Shown: positions 35,520 through 45,588, counted from the first letter of the stretch. The stretch is DNA of 64,000 bases from Actinobacteria bacterium OV320 (GCA_001298545.1 LJCX01000030.1:682001-746000), one strand, 5' to 3'. A program made the numbers and translations. Notes: generated from the letters alone by a model not told the origin.

Positions 35520-35581
35520 ACACGGCAGGCAATAGACCTACTTCACCAACATCGCCGCGATCCGGGACGGTTTGACAATCC

Positions 35582-35619
35582 TGGTCCGCAGCTCAGACAT
35601 CACGCTGAGCTGCGGACCA
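35582..35619. terminator. Bidirectional terminator between paralogue 3 and the ssp effector
   Basis: TGGTCCGCAGCTCAG and its exact complement form a 15-bp stem around ACATCACG. It lies 62 bases after the + strand gene and 115 bases beyond the end of the - strand gene, so it can serve both converging units. Confidence 0.75.
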
Positions 35620-35734
35620 TGGTTCATTTCGCAGACAGGGAGGCGGCGGAGATGTCTACTGTTCGAACCCAAGGCACGGCGCCAGGGCGTCCCAAGTGAG
35701 AACTGCAGTGACGCCGCCCAACTGGCCCGTGGAG

Positions 35735-38191
35735 CTACGCCGTTCCGACCGCTGCACCGGCATCCTCACTCTCGTCGAGCTCACCGTTCTCGATCTCCCC
35801 ATCGTCGACCTTGACCACCGGATCACTGCTGGAGTCAGACAGCTCCAGGCCGAGCCACCCCTTGAGTCGTGTGTAGGCCAGACGAAGGAGGACGTCAGCA
35901 CGCTGATCCATGAACGTCGGATTCCACTTGTCCTCACGCTGACCCAGTGCGCGCAGGTGCGGGAGGTAGCGCGACATGGCCGCTAGGTCTTCAGTCGTCT
36001 GCGCGAACGTGAAGCCAGAACTGTTGAGGGTTGACTTGGCGTCGTCGGCCGTCGGGGCACCGAGTGCCGCGTACAGGACCTTCTTCTCGGTCCAAGGCCG
36101 CGAGCTGAGGGACGTGTTGGCAGCTCCCGGCGCCAGGACCAGATTACCCAGCTTGTGGACGGTCTCCTTCTCGCTGTAGAACTCCTCATCCCATCCACCC
36201 GTGGCCGACTGGGGTGCGATGTGTTCGATCGTGAGGTGTGTCTCGTCCTCCCAACCGTCTGCGGTGAAGCACGGGGCGACCCCCGTCTTACCTTGGATGA
36301 TCAGTCCCGGATTCTCCGGGTCCTCAATTGTGTCGTGATATGCAGCCAGAAGAAGGAACCGAGCCAGCGGGGGGCTAATTTTGTAGAGCGGCAGTGCGGA
36401 AGCATCTGCTAGGAACGACGCCAAGTTTGGGACGCCACCCTTAGGGCCCGACAAGCGTGCCGCAAGCTCCTTCTTTAGCGCCTCGGCGTCGACGATCGGA
36501 TCAGGCTTCGTCGCATCGGGCTCTGCCCACTGCCGGGCGAGGGGCGCAATGCCCGTTTGCGATTCCACCCCGGCCATGACCGCCCGGTACTGGCTGTCGA
36601 TGTTGCCCGTGCCGCGGCGGGTTGCTCGCCAGAAGACCGTGAAGGCAGTGATTGCCTTGATGGCCTTCTCGAATTCGGCGATGCGCTCGGCCCTCGCTTC
36701 CCCTTCGTCCGCGTGGACAGCCTCGGAATAGAAGCGCACGAGCGGCGCGATGACAATCGTATGTTTGAGTGAATTGAGGAAGGCCAGACACAACTTCACG
36801 GTGTCCGTCATGGCGGTCGCCTCTAGCCCGGGTAGCGAGCGAGGAGAATTGTTCGCGGGTTCCCAGGCATTCCCAATAAAGGCCGCAGTGTCACGTAGGT
36901 GGCGCAGGTACGCGATTCGATCATCAGCCGAGTCTTTGTGGCGCTCAAAGGTATCGCGCATGTAGACCCGCTGATCCGGGAGGCGCTTGGAGAGCTTCTC
37001 TCCAGTCTCTGCCAGCGCGAAAGTGACCAGCAGGTCTCGCGTTGCGTTCTGAAGCCTGTCGCCGACGGCGAAACGGTCCAGGTAGCCCTGAACCGCCTTC
37101 ATGTATTCGTATGCGTCCGAGTCCTGGTAGTCCTGAATCTTCTCTGCCATCACCACCCGAGGGAGGAAGGTCTCGAAGGCAGTCAGAGGCTCGCCCGTGG
37201 TGTTCAACGACTCGAAGATCGTGAAGGCGTAGTCCTCGTCCTTACCTTGGACGACCGTCAGAGCGATGCGGTTCAAGCCGTAGGCGGCAAACATGACGAG
37301 TCGCATCAGCTCGGCCTCGGGCTCGTCTTGCAACTCTCCCAGCCAAGTGCAGAGTTCGGAGTCGAGTTCGTGATTGAAGAGCGCACGCTGGAACTCGATG
37401 TTGGTGGCAAGGGTTGCTAGCGGCGGCAGATCCTCCAGCTCCTCGATGGACTTTCGCTGCGACAGCTTGGTCAACCCCGTACGGATCTCGTTGTACCTCT
37501 TGATGAGGTCGCCTTCGCCGTCACCCGCGTTCTGTCGCGCCGTCGGCTTGAAGTCCGTGGGATTAGAAGTTGCCGGCTCGCTGTCGACTAGCAATGAGTA
37601 CTGGTAGATCAGGTTAGCGATCGGCGACTCATACTTCTTGAGCTTCTCATCTCTGGCCCACTGATCATCGAAGGCTCGAATGAGGCGCGGGTAGATCGGC
37701 GTAGTTCCGAAGTTCTTTCTCTCGTAGAACGCCGCCCCGAGCATCTGCAGGATGTCGCTCGTTTCCGAGTAGAGGTGAGTCCGAGCAGCGTCGGTCGGAT
37801 CCGGCGTCTTGCCCTTGAAGACCTTCCATGCACGCTGACGAATGAGGTTATGCAGCCCAACCAGCAGGATCAACAGGCTCGACAAACGCTGCTGCCCATC
37901 GATTACGGTAAGGACCTTGGACGGGACCTCGGACTTGACAATTGGCTTCACTGTGACGTGGTTCACATCATGGATGGTGATGACGGTCCCCAAGAAGGTG
38001 AAGCTGTCCGGCGCCTTACCTAGATTCTTGAGACCGTGCAGTGTGTCGTCGAGCAACTTCTCGACCTTGTCTTTGCCCCAGCCGTACGGACGCTGGTAGG
38101 GCGGCAGGTAGAGGCCCAGGCCATTGTCAGAAAGTAGCTCGCGAACACTCTTGCTCTGCGCCTCGAATATTTCCTTGGCCTGCGTAGGCAT
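35735..38191 (-). CDS. sspE: SspE-like phosphorothioation-dependent restriction effector (DUF262 + DUF1524)
   Basis: A protein of 818 aa. N-terminal DUF262: PPYQRPYGWGK (31-40) and the ParB-like NTPase motif DGQQR (98-102). C-terminal DUF1524 HNH-type nuclease: LTIEHIAPQS (653-662) with Asn in KLGNLVL. A long helical middle lies between. In the known SspABCD-SspE system, SspE senses single-stranded phosphorothioate modifications, and its NTPase and nicking activities block phage. Here it lies just downstream of a complete sspABCD set, which supports the assignment over a generic GmrSD enzyme. AAAAAGGGA precedes ATG 38191. It is separated from sspD by a terminator and by the remains of a second copy, so it probably has its own promoter. 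Confidence 0.85.
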   Translation of the reverse strand: MPTQAKEIFEAQSKSVRELLSDNGLGLYLPPYQRPYGWGKDKVEKLLDDTLHGLKNLGKAPDSFTFLGTVITIHDVNHVTVKPIVKSEVPSKVLTVIDGQQRLSSLLILLVGLHNLIRQRAWKVFKGKTPDPTDAARTHLYSETSDILQMLGAAFYERKNFGTTPIYPRLIRAFDDQWARDEKLKKYESPIANLIYQYSLLVDSEPATSNPTDFKPTARQNAGDGEGDLIKRYNEIRTGLTKLSQRKSIEELEDLPPLATLATNIEFQRALFNHELDSELCTWLGELQDEPEAELMRLVMFAAYGLNRIALTVVQGKDEDYAFTIFESLNTTGEPLTAFETFLPRVVMAEKIQDYQDSDAYEYMKAVQGYLDRFAVGDRLQNATRDLLVTFALAETGEKLSKRLPDQRVYMRDTFERHKDSADDRIAYLRHLRDTAAFIGNAWEPANNSPRSLPGLEATAMTDTVKLCLAFLNSLKHTIVIAPLVRFYSEAVHADEGEARAERIAEFEKAIKAITAFTVFWRATRRGTGNIDSQYRAVMAGVESQTGIAPLARQWAEPDATKPDPIVDAEALKKELAARLSGPKGGVPNLASFLADASALPLYKISPPLARFLLLAAYHDTIEDPENPGLIIQGKTGVAPCFTADGWEDETHLTIEHIAPQSATGGWDEEFYSEKETVHKLGNLVLAPGAANTSLSSRPWTEKKVLYAALGAPTADDAKSTLNSSGFTFAQTTEDLAAMSRYLPHLRALGQREDKWNPTFMDQRADVLLRLAYTRLKGWLGLELSDSSSDPVVKVDDGEIENGELDESEDAGAAVGTA

Positions 38192-38557
38192 GCGTATTCC
38201 CTTTTTCGTTCAGCAGGTTCGAGATCATATGCGGCATCACCGTGGAAGGGACCTGCGACCTGCATTTCGGCTCAACGATCGTGCAGTTGATGTCGCGAAG
38301 CGCGATGACAGTACCGAGGAAACAGATCGATCCCTCGAGCTCGGCAAGCTCTTCAAGGCCGCGCACAACGCCACCGAGAAGGCGCCAGACTTCGGGCAGC
38401 CCCAGGTGTATGCGCTCTGATACGAAGGAACGTAGAGCCCCCGACTGGGCTCACTGAGGAACTGAGAAGCTGACATCCGTGTCGCATCAAATACTTGCGA
38501 GTATGCATATCCCGGTTTCCCTCCGTCACCGTTCCGCACCTGTGAGCGAGTCGTCAC
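38190..38557 (-). pseudogene. Truncated second SspE-like N-terminus
   Basis: Reading leftward from 38557: SQVFDATRMSASQFLSEPSR, GLYVPSYQSAYTWG, then in another frame EVWRLLGGVVRGLEELAELE, GSICFLGTVIALRDINCTIV and SQVPSTV. This parallels residues ~8-95 of the adjacent SspE (ELLSDNGLGLYLPPYQRPYG ... FTFLGTVITIHDVNHVTV ... SEVPSKV). It stops just before the DGQQR motif and runs into the start of the intact gene. With a frameshift and no catalytic half it is a relic of duplication or replacement. Confidence 0.7.
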
Positions 38558-38762
38558 TCATGGTGGCATATGAGTGGTCGACAGAGGTAGCAGGAGCGCC
38601 ATGCGCCCATCATGCCCCACATGTGACGTTGCGTCACTCCATCCCAGAGAGACTCGACTTGCCGTGGCGAGTGCGCTGCGTTCCTTCGACAGGTCAGGGA
38701 CAGAGTCTGGGCCAGGTCACAACCGCAAGGGGGACAAGCTTGATTGGAAGTCGGGAAAGCAA

Positions 38763-38795
38763 CAGCGGCCCCAGCTCGAGCTGCTGGGGCCGCTG
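38763..38795. terminator. Terminator of the sspABCD operon
   Basis: CAGCGGCCCCAGC and its exact complement form a 13-bp stem with a seven-base loop, 15 bases beyond the sspD stop on the - strand. Confidence 0.75.
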
Positions 38796-38809
38796 TGTGT
38801 GGTCGCGCG

Positions 38810-39643
38810 TCAGAGGTGGCAGACGGAGCAGCCGGCCTCGTCGTCGTCTGAGTCGAGCGCGTCGGAAAGAACCTCTAGCAAGGGGCGGTTGGGCTTGATG
38901 CGCTTGGCCGCGCGGTCCAGGGCCGCCTGGTGCTTGGCCTCGATCTCGTCCTTGCGCTCTATGAGCTCCGGGAGCGACTCGCCCTGTGACCAGGTGTAGT
39001 TGCGGCCCTTCATTGCCGTGTGGCGGAACCGGACCTTGTCCTCGTACTCCACTGCCTTGTCGTACAGGTCGGGGTGGCGCTCCTTGAGGCCGACCCACTC
39101 GTGCTTGCGCTGGAAGAAGCAGAAGTAGCAGCCCGAACGCGTGCGCCACTCGTAGTAGCCGGGGAGTCCAATGCCAGCCTCGTCGAGGATGCGCATCACG
39201 CCGTCCTTGTCGATGCCGTCCTCGCGGAAGGGGAAGACGGCATCGATGTTCGGCTTGGTGCTGACGTAGCCGAGGCGGTTCTCGTCGGCCCGGATCGCGA
39301 CGTAGGAGATGACCTTGTCGTCGCCGACCCACTCCTCCAGCGGCTTGATCTTGAGGTTCTTGGTGCACCAGCGCATCTGGGGGCTGGGCAGGGTGCCCTG
39401 GTAGACCTCCATCCAGTGATCGAAGTCCCGGTCGGCGTTGAGTCGCTCGATGGGCTTGCCGAGGGCCGCTTCCAGCCGGTTGAGGTACTCGTACGTCTCT
39501 GGCAGTTCAGCACCGGTGTCGCAGAAGAAGTACTCCATCTCCGGCACGCGATCGCGCATGTAGATGGCAAGCGCCGACGAGTCCTTGCCGCCTGAGATCC
39601 CCAGGACGTGGCGAACCTTCTCCTGGGTGACTGGATCCGTCAT
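38810..39643 (-). CDS. sspD: SspD/DndC-like ATP pyrophosphatase
   Basis: A protein of 277 aa, PAPS-reductase/adenine-nucleotide-alpha-hydrolase fold. The PP-loop is SGGKDSS (17-23), followed by FFCDTGAELPETYEYLNRLE, RWCTKNLKIKPLEEWV and the cysteine cluster RSGCYFCFFQRKHEW that would hold an Fe-S centre; a further CSVC lies at the C-terminus. In SspABCD this subunit activates the DNA backbone with ATP for sulphur insertion. Its GTG/ATG region overlaps sspC by four bases. It is the closest of three PP-loop proteins in the window to DndC/SspD, and its operon context confirms the role. Confidence 0.88.
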   Translation of the reverse strand: MTDPVTQEKVRHVLGISGGKDSSALAIYMRDRVPEMEYFFCDTGAELPETYEYLNRLEAALGKPIERLNADRDFDHWMEVYQGTLPSPQMRWCTKNLKIKPLEEWVGDDKVISYVAIRADENRLGYVSTKPNIDAVFPFREDGIDKDGVMRILDEAGIGLPGYYEWRTRSGCYFCFFQRKHEWVGLKERHPDLYDKAVEYEDKVRFRHTAMKGRNYTWSQGESLPELIERKDEIEAKHQAALDRAAKRIKPNRPLLEVLSDALDSDDDEAGCSVCHL

Positions 39644-42600
39644 GCCCCCTCCTTCGTTTCAGTTGCTGTGACAGCCGGCCCATCGGCAACGCGTTGTGCA
39701 AGAGCGGCGAGCAGGATCCGTGCACCGTCGGGTCCGAGGGCCTGCTCAGCCTGCTGCAGTACGTCGGCCGCGAGCTGGTCGGCCTGGCCGCGGGACTGTT
39801 CCGGCACGTAGATCAGCGTCCGTCGTTCCGCTCCTGTCTTGTCCGTCAAGGTCAACAGCCGCGTCTCCAGATTTACTTCCTGCTCGCGGGGCTCGCTGCT
39901 GTCCTGGTAGAGGTGGGCGACGCGGTCGAGGGATGCGGACATCTCCCGTGCAAGGCGAGGGAAGATGCCTGCGTCCCGGTCATCCCAGTCTCCGAGTGCC
40001 TTGTTGGTGAGGCGGACGACGATCGGGTCGAGCCAGTCCTCGTCAGCGAGGCTCTCGCTGAGCGCGAAGTCGACGAAGCCCCGCAGCTCCGGGTTCAGTG
40101 ACACCGTGGCGAAGCCGCTCAGCCGCGCCGCGAGTGTCGACCGCAGCTCGGGAAGAGTCGCGGGCAGACGGAACTCTTCGGCGAGAACCGCGACGACTTC
40201 TTCTCGCAGCGTGCGGTCGATTGAGGTGATCTCGTCTGCCGCTGCGGTCAGCCGGTCGGCATACTCCGTGGCGGCTGCCGCGTTCGCGCGGGTGCCGGCT
40301 TCGATGGGGGCGAGGCCCAGCGCCTTGGGCAGAGCCCTGAAGAGCAGGTCGTCCGGATCCTGGGAGTCTGCCAGGGCGTTTCGCACGGCGAGTGCATCCG
40401 GAGAGATGCGCTTGGTCTTGCGGGCGTAGCTGTTCAAGACCATGACGCGTTCGAGCAGCGCCCTGGCTACGGACAGCAGATCAGGGTTGCGCAGTGCCTG
40501 TGAGCGTGGTGGTTCGACCTTCAAAGACACCAGGAGCTTCTTGATCACGCTGGCGCGCTGCCCCTGTCCGACCGGCGTGTATTTCACGTCGAAGCGGGCT
40601 GGGGCGGCGAGGATGCGGTCGACGACGTCCGGCGTCAGCCGGGGCAGGTAGGAGCCTTCTTCGAAGAGGGCGACATCGTGTCGGCGGATCACCAGGGCGG
40701 TGACGACCAGCAGCGGCCAGACACCGGCCTTCACCCCGTAGGGCGGGCTCATCAGGACCCGGATGATCTGGTCGAGGCTGGTACGCCGGGTTGCTGCGTC
40801 CAGCGCCTTCTGCAGCGCCTCCCAGACGGGCTGGGCGTGCTCGTGGCCCTCGCCTGGAGCGGAGAAGCCGTACGGCAGCAGGCTGTTGGGTGATTTCTCG
40901 GCCTGGATGGTGCTGTTGGCCCGGTGCAGGCCGAGGTAGGCCAGCGCGCCGCTGTAGATGGCTCGCTCCGGACCGTACCTTCCGGCCGTCGCGTCGAAGC
41001 CCAGGTATTGCTCGCCGGAGCGGGTGAGCATCGCGTCCAGCACATCACTTCGGGCACGGGCGGCGTTGCTGGTGAGTGAGTGCCGTCCGAGCATCTCGTT
41101 GCGAATGTGCGGGGTGTGCGGGAAGACATTTTCGCAGGCGAGGGAGACGAGGCCGCTGAGGCTGCGGGCCGGCAGGCTCGAGCTGTCGGGGGACGCCTCG
41201 GGGGCCAGGCCGGCATTCCACAGGTCCCAGGTGGCGTCCTGGGTCGGCGGGTAGAAGGCCGTCTGGATGACCTCCCGCAGCTCGGCCTCCGCCTGGACGG
41301 CTCGGTCGGTGACCTCGCGCCGGGCGACGTGATCGAGTTCCTTGTCTTCGAGCAGCTCTTTCAGGGCGATGAGGTGCGTGGCGGAGCTGAGTACCACGTC
41401 GGGGTGGGTGGTTGTTCCGAGGATCACCGGCAGCGTCGAGTTGACGGTAGGCAGCTGGTCCCGGGGGCCGAGGTGGAAGACGAGGAGGCCGTCGGCCGGG
41501 TCCTTCAACTCGTCCGGCGCCTGGATTTCGCGGGTCTCTGGGCCGCTGACGGCGGTGAGGAACACCCGCATCATCCCGGTGACCTGGCTGTGGCGGCCGG
41601 CGACCACGGCGCTGGGGAGGTGTGCGCCCAGGCGCTGAACGATGGAGGCATCGTCGAGGTGACTGATGATCTCCTTCAGGCGGGCGTCGATGTCGAAGTC
41701 TGTGCCCTGCCAGACGCGGTATTCACCGCTGAATTCCCGGTGGACGAGGAAGCCGCGGCGGACGAGGTCGGCGAGCTCCTCCTCAAGGCGGGCGAAGGCG
41801 CTTGCGTCGTCCAGGTCGGTGGGGTCGTGGAGCGCAAGGTGGATCATGTCGCTGGTGGCGCTGAGCGCGCCGTCGGCGTCGATGAGGTTCAGAACGCCGA
41901 TGGTCTTCAGCAGTGCCTGGTCGGCGTCGGGCAGCCCGTTGGCTTCCTTGATGCGCGCGTCGACTTCGATCCAGCGGCCGGCGTTTGAGGCCGCGAGCAG
42001 AGAGGTCCGGCCGGAGTTGAGGAAGTAGTCGTACAGCTGTGGCAGCTGCACCGTGCTGGCACGTTCGGCATCCGGCCGGGAGTGTGCGGCCAGCGAGTCG
42101 CGGACGGTGTTGGGCTCTCCGCTGTTGAGGAAGCCCGACAGGCTGCGGTCGTGCTGGCCGATTTGCGCTGCCAGGATAGGCGCAGCGATCGCCGTCAGAG
42201 GGTGCAGCGGGTACAGGTTGGCAAAGTCGTCGCTGGCAAGCTCGGTAAGGACGTTCAGGCCGTGGTTCTTCCACGCGAGGGCCGATGCCTGGGCCGAGGC
42301 GCGGATGAGGTCCTGGCCCGCTGCGTCGACAGCGGAGTGGTCCAGACGCCGGCGCAGGAGCTCCAGGGAGTCGCCGTGGTGCGGGACGAAGGTGACGTCT
42401 TCGAAGCGGCCCTGGATCTTTGCCCATTCGCGGATCTTGAGCTCACTGGAACGCGACGCGTAGTCCATGAACGACAGGTGCTGCAGGGTGACCAGGAAGA
42501 CGGGCAGGCCGTTGGGCCCGGCGCTGTGCTCGGCGAGCTCCTGCAGGAGGAAGAGATCGTTCTCGGCGCCGGAGAATTCGTTGTGTCCGGCAAGGTGCTC

Positions 42601-43239
42601 CAGGGTCTTGCCGAACTCGTCGATGATCAGCAAGAGCGGCTGCTGATTGTCGGTCAGGGCCTTGATGGCGGCCATGACCTGCTTCGTCTTCGGCCCGGTC
42701 GTCGTCGGGTCTTCGCAGGCCGCGAGTGCTGCGACGACGTTCTTCGGGATGCGCTTGCCCCAGCGGCGCCTTGCCGCGGTGTCCAGCGCACGGGTCACGG
42801 TGGCCACCAGAGGTTCCCGCCGCGCGGTGGCCACGGCCCCGAGGAACCCGGTTCCCGTCCGCTCAGCCCGAGCTGTGGCGAGACGCTCGGCGAGGGCTGG
42901 GCTGGTGTCCGCAAGGATCCGGTGAGCCTCGTCGCGGCGGCCCTCGTCACGGCCGAGAAGCGCGTCGATCAGGTTAGCCAGCGTGGACTTCCCGGAGCCG
43001 TAGGGTCCCGTGAAGGACCAGGCTCGGGGACGCCGCAGGTCGCTGACAGCGTTGGCGATGCGCTCCAGTACGTCAACTGCCTTCGCGCCGACATACGGTC
43101 CGTGCAGTTCGTCCTCGACGTCGCGTTCGAGGTTGGTCGACCGCATCTGAGAGCCGACCAGTTCGATTCCGGCCGGGAACTGAGGGGTTGCCTCGTCCTG
43201 CGGGGTGCGGGAGGTCCGCGTGGGAGCTGCGGTGGTCAC
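39640..43239 (-). CDS. sspC: SspC-like large P-loop ATPase
   Basis: A protein of 1199 aa. Walker A GPYGSGKST (78-86) and Walker B LLLIIDEFG (202-210) belong to a large ATPase of the kind found between the DUF4007 and PP-loop genes of ssp operons. Most of the protein after ~350 is helical without named domains. In the system it supplies ATPase function for phosphorothioate insertion, probably gripping or moving DNA. It begins at GTG 43239, overlapping sspB by four bases, and ends overlapping sspD by four bases, giving strict translational coupling. It is long for an ATPase, but such genes are usually the largest in the operon. Confidence 0.82.
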   Translation of the reverse strand: MTTAAPTRTSRTPQDEATPQFPAGIELVGSQMRSTNLERDVEDELHGPYVGAKAVDVLERIANAVSDLRRPRAWSFTGPYGSGKSTLANLIDALLGRDEGRRDEAHRILADTSPALAERLATARAERTGTGFLGAVATARREPLVATVTRALDTAARRRWGKRIPKNVVAALAACEDPTTTGPKTKQVMAAIKALTDNQQPLLLIIDEFGKTLEHLAGHNEFSGAENDLFLLQELAEHSAGPNGLPVFLVTLQHLSFMDYASRSSELKIREWAKIQGRFEDVTFVPHHGDSLELLRRRLDHSAVDAAGQDLIRASAQASALAWKNHGLNVLTELASDDFANLYPLHPLTAIAAPILAAQIGQHDRSLSGFLNSGEPNTVRDSLAAHSRPDAERASTVQLPQLYDYFLNSGRTSLLAASNAGRWIEVDARIKEANGLPDADQALLKTIGVLNLIDADGALSATSDMIHLALHDPTDLDDASAFARLEEELADLVRRGFLVHREFSGEYRVWQGTDFDIDARLKEIISHLDDASIVQRLGAHLPSAVVAGRHSQVTGMMRVFLTAVSGPETREIQAPDELKDPADGLLVFHLGPRDQLPTVNSTLPVILGTTTHPDVVLSSATHLIALKELLEDKELDHVARREVTDRAVQAEAELREVIQTAFYPPTQDATWDLWNAGLAPEASPDSSSLPARSLSGLVSLACENVFPHTPHIRNEMLGRHSLTSNAARARSDVLDAMLTRSGEQYLGFDATAGRYGPERAIYSGALAYLGLHRANSTIQAEKSPNSLLPYGFSAPGEGHEHAQPVWEALQKALDAATRRTSLDQIIRVLMSPPYGVKAGVWPLLVVTALVIRRHDVALFEEGSYLPRLTPDVVDRILAAPARFDVKYTPVGQGQRASVIKKLLVSLKVEPPRSQALRNPDLLSVARALLERVMVLNSYARKTKRISPDALAVRNALADSQDPDDLLFRALPKALGLAPIEAGTRANAAAATEYADRLTAAADEITSIDRTLREEVVAVLAEEFRLPATLPELRSTLAARLSGFATVSLNPELRGFVDFALSESLADEDWLDPIVVRLTNKALGDWDDRDAGIFPRLAREMSASLDRVAHLYQDSSEPREQEVNLETRLLTLTDKTGAERRTLIYVPEQSRGQADQLAADVLQQAEQALGPDGARILLAALAQRVADGPAVTATETKEGA

Positions 43240-44357
43240 GCGTTCTCCTTAGTCGTGAACTGCTGCTGGTGGTCCTGGGACTTGCGCTCAGCCTTCTCAG
43301 CCTTCTCGGCCTTCTCGGCCTCCTCTGCTTCGGCCAACTGCGGGTACTGCGCGCTCCATTCGTCCCGGGTGGGAAAGCCGGGGCGCCGGGTGACGTGGTC
43401 GTACTGCTCGTCGAGGATCTCCCAGGCGAGCGCCATCGGATCGCTGGAGAAGGACATGGTCCGCTGGCCGACGGCATCCACCCGGTTGAGTTCCGGGCGG
43501 CCCACGGCGACCTTGTCCAGGGCGGCGACGATCTCAGGCTCCCGGACCCGGAAGGCCCGGCCGGGCGCTCCGGGCTCGTTGGCAAGCCGCGCCAGAGAGA
43601 TGGAGCCGGGCCCCTGGGTGTCGCGGGCGGCGTAGTCGAGGCAGGCGTAGACCAGAACGTGGGCCGGGAGAGAGGTGCGCGTGCCAGTGGTGAACTGCCA
43701 CTCCTGCTTTCCCCGCGTGCCCACGGAGGTCAGCAAGTCCAGCTCACGGAAAGGGCAGGCCAAGAGGTCTTCATAGGTGGCGCGGGAACCGCTTTGTTCG
43801 ACCGGCGTGCGCGCATACATCTTGGTCAGGCACTCGACATCCCGGGTGATGGACGCCTCAACCGGTCCATCGCTGAAGGAGAAGTTGACGTGCCGCGTCA
43901 CGACCTGCGTCATATCCGCGATGGTGAAGCGAGAGAACGGGGCAAGGTGAAACGCCGTATACCAAGCGGGAGCCCAGCATTTGGCGCCCGGCCGCGACGA
44001 CACGAGCCACCAGTGCAACAGCCACAGGCTGCCAGGTTCCTCAAGGTAGGGATCGGCGCCATCCTTCTCGTCGAGCAGCCACCGCGCTTCCCAAGTCGGG
44101 GACGCGTACTGGGCCTTCGTCTTACCCGCCGGGTCGGCGTGCTCGCGGGTGAGCTTGAACGCCTTTGACCAGTACCGCATGGCATGGACCATGTTCTTAC
44201 CCACGCCGAGCAGGACCGGAGCATCTTCGGCAAGGAAAGCAGCCGGATTGTCCTTGACCTGCATGTATGCCTTATGCAGCCAGCCGAAGCGGGGGGCGAA
44301 GGTCTCATGGCGCGCGAAGCTGGAATGTGCGGCTTCCGCGAGCCTGCTGTCTGCCAT
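43236..44357 (-). CDS. sspB: SspB-like DUF4007 protein
   Basis: A protein of 373 aa. It opens with the DUF4007 hallmark SSFARHETFAPRFGWLHKAY, then DAPVLLGVGKNMVHAMRYWS. DUF4007 is the SspB subunit, reported to nick DNA during single-strand phosphorothioation. The rest of the protein matches the family layout of helices with DLLTSVGTRGKQEWQF and a C-terminal charged coil (EEAEKAEKAEKAERK). The final Lys/Glu repeat is low complexity and may vary between strains. 46 bases separate it from sspA. Confidence 0.88.
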   Translation of the reverse strand: MADSRLAEAAHSSFARHETFAPRFGWLHKAYMQVKDNPAAFLAEDAPVLLGVGKNMVHAMRYWSKAFKLTREHADPAGKTKAQYASPTWEARWLLDEKDGADPYLEEPGSLWLLHWWLVSSRPGAKCWAPAWYTAFHLAPFSRFTIADMTQVVTRHVNFSFSDGPVEASITRDVECLTKMYARTPVEQSGSRATYEDLLACPFRELDLLTSVGTRGKQEWQFTTGTRTSLPAHVLVYACLDYAARDTQGPGSISLARLANEPGAPGRAFRVREPEIVAALDKVAVGRPELNRVDAVGQRTMSFSSDPMALAWEILDEQYDHVTRRPGFPTRDEWSAQYPQLAEAEEAEKAEKAEKAERKSQDHQQQFTTKENA

Positions 44358-44403
44358 ACGAAGGGCCTCTCAATGCAAGAAGAGATAAAGGGAAATGCTG
44401 GAG

Positions 44404-45588
44404 TCAGTGAGCAGCCGCGCCGGCTGTCGCTGCCATGGCGGCGCGCACCTGGTGGACCGCACGCACCACCGCCTCGGCGGCTGCGGCGGTCTCGTCTGCG
44501 GTTGTGGCGTAGCCGAGGGAGAAGCGCACAGTGCACTCTGCTTCCTCCCTGCTCAGCCCCATGGCGAGCAGGACGTGGCTGGGAGTTGGGGCTCCCGAGG
44601 CGCAGGCGCTTCCGTCGGATGCGGCTATGTGCGGCATGGCGGCCATGACTGCGTCGGCGGGGGCACCCGCGAAGGTGATGCTCGCCACGCCGGGCAGGCG
44701 GGGGGCTTGTTGGCCGTTGATGCGGCATCCGTCCACAGCCGTGGTCACCATGTGTTCGAGCTGATCGCGCAGTTGGGTCACGCGGGCGACGTCGTCGGCG
44801 AGGTCACGGCTGACGGCTGCAGCGGCAGCTCCGGCGCCGGCGATGCCGGGCACGTTGAGGGTGCCGGCCCTCCACCCCTTCTCCTGCCCGCCACCGGTGA
44901 TCAGCGGCCTGAACGGCAGTGGTGTGCCGCGGCGTACGAATAGTGCGCCAACGCCTTGAGGGCCGCCGAACTTGTGGGCCGACAGGGATAGGAGGTCGAC
45001 GTCCACTTCGGAGAGGTCCAGGGGCAGCCGGCCGATCATCTGTGTGGCGTCCGTGTGGACCAGTGCGCCTGCGGCATGCGCAGCCTTGACGACCGGCGTG
45101 AGGTCGGTGAGAACTCCGGTTTCATTATTGGCCGCCATCAGGGAGACGAGACCGACGTCGCCCCGGCCGAGCTCTTGCTCCAGGGCCACGGTTTCCACCA
45201 GGCCGTCCGCCCGCATCGGCAAGACGGTCAGCGCTCCCGGCTCTTTGTGGGCCAGATCCCGGGCTGTCTCCAGCACCGCGGGGTGCTCTGCACCACTCGT
45301 CACGATCCGGGCCTCGCGGCGGTGAGCCGCGCGCAGCGCGAGATTGTTCGCTTCGGTTGCCCCCGACGTGAAGATGATCTCCCCGGGCGAGCAGTTCAGC
45401 AGGTCAGCAAGGTGCCGACGAGCGACCTCCACCCGATGGGCGGCGCCCCGGCCGGGGTGATGCACACTCGACGCGTTACCGACGGCCTGCAGGGCGTCCA
45501 CAACGGCCGCCAACGCCTCGGGCCGAATTGGCGCCGTCGCATTGTAGTCGAGATACGCCGAAACCGGCCCATCAGACTCATCCCTCAT
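44404..45588 (-). CDS. sspA: SspA/DndA-type cysteine desulfurase
   Basis: A protein of 394 aa, fold-type-I PLP enzyme. Features: YLDYNATAPI at the start, TSGATEANNLALRAA, the His/Asp region VHTDATQMIGRLP, PLP lysine in SLSAHKFGGPQGVGA, and the persulphide loop SDGSACASGAPTPSH with the catalytic Cys. It mobilises sulphur from L-cysteine and hands it to the PP-loop subunit. ATG 45588 follows GAGGTGGGG; an extension to 45621 is open but unlike the family. It is the first gene of the operon, behind a long inverted repeat at 45625-45671. Confidence 0.88.
   Translation of the reverse strand: MRDESDGPVSAYLDYNATAPIRPEALAAVVDALQAVGNASSVHHPGRGAAHRVEVARRHLADLLNCSPGEIIFTSGATEANNLALRAAHRREARIVTSGAEHPAVLETARDLAHKEPGALTVLPMRADGLVETVALEQELGRGDVGLVSLMAANNETGVLTDLTPVVKAAHAAGALVHTDATQMIGRLPLDLSEVDVDLLSLSAHKFGGPQGVGALFVRRGTPLPFRPLITGGGQEKGWRAGTLNVPGIAGAGAAAAAVSRDLADDVARVTQLRDQLEHMVTTAVDGCRINGQQAPRLPGVASITFAGAPADAVMAAMPHIAASDGSACASGAPTPSHVLLAMGLSREEAECTVRFSLGYATTADETAAAAEAVVRAVHQVRAAMAATAGAAAH

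Noticed and set aside
38810..45588. A dnd (double-strand phosphorothioation) operon
   Set aside because: DndB, DndD and DndE are absent. DUF4007 plus a large P-loop ATPase and a DUF262/DUF1524 effector are the ssp arrangement.
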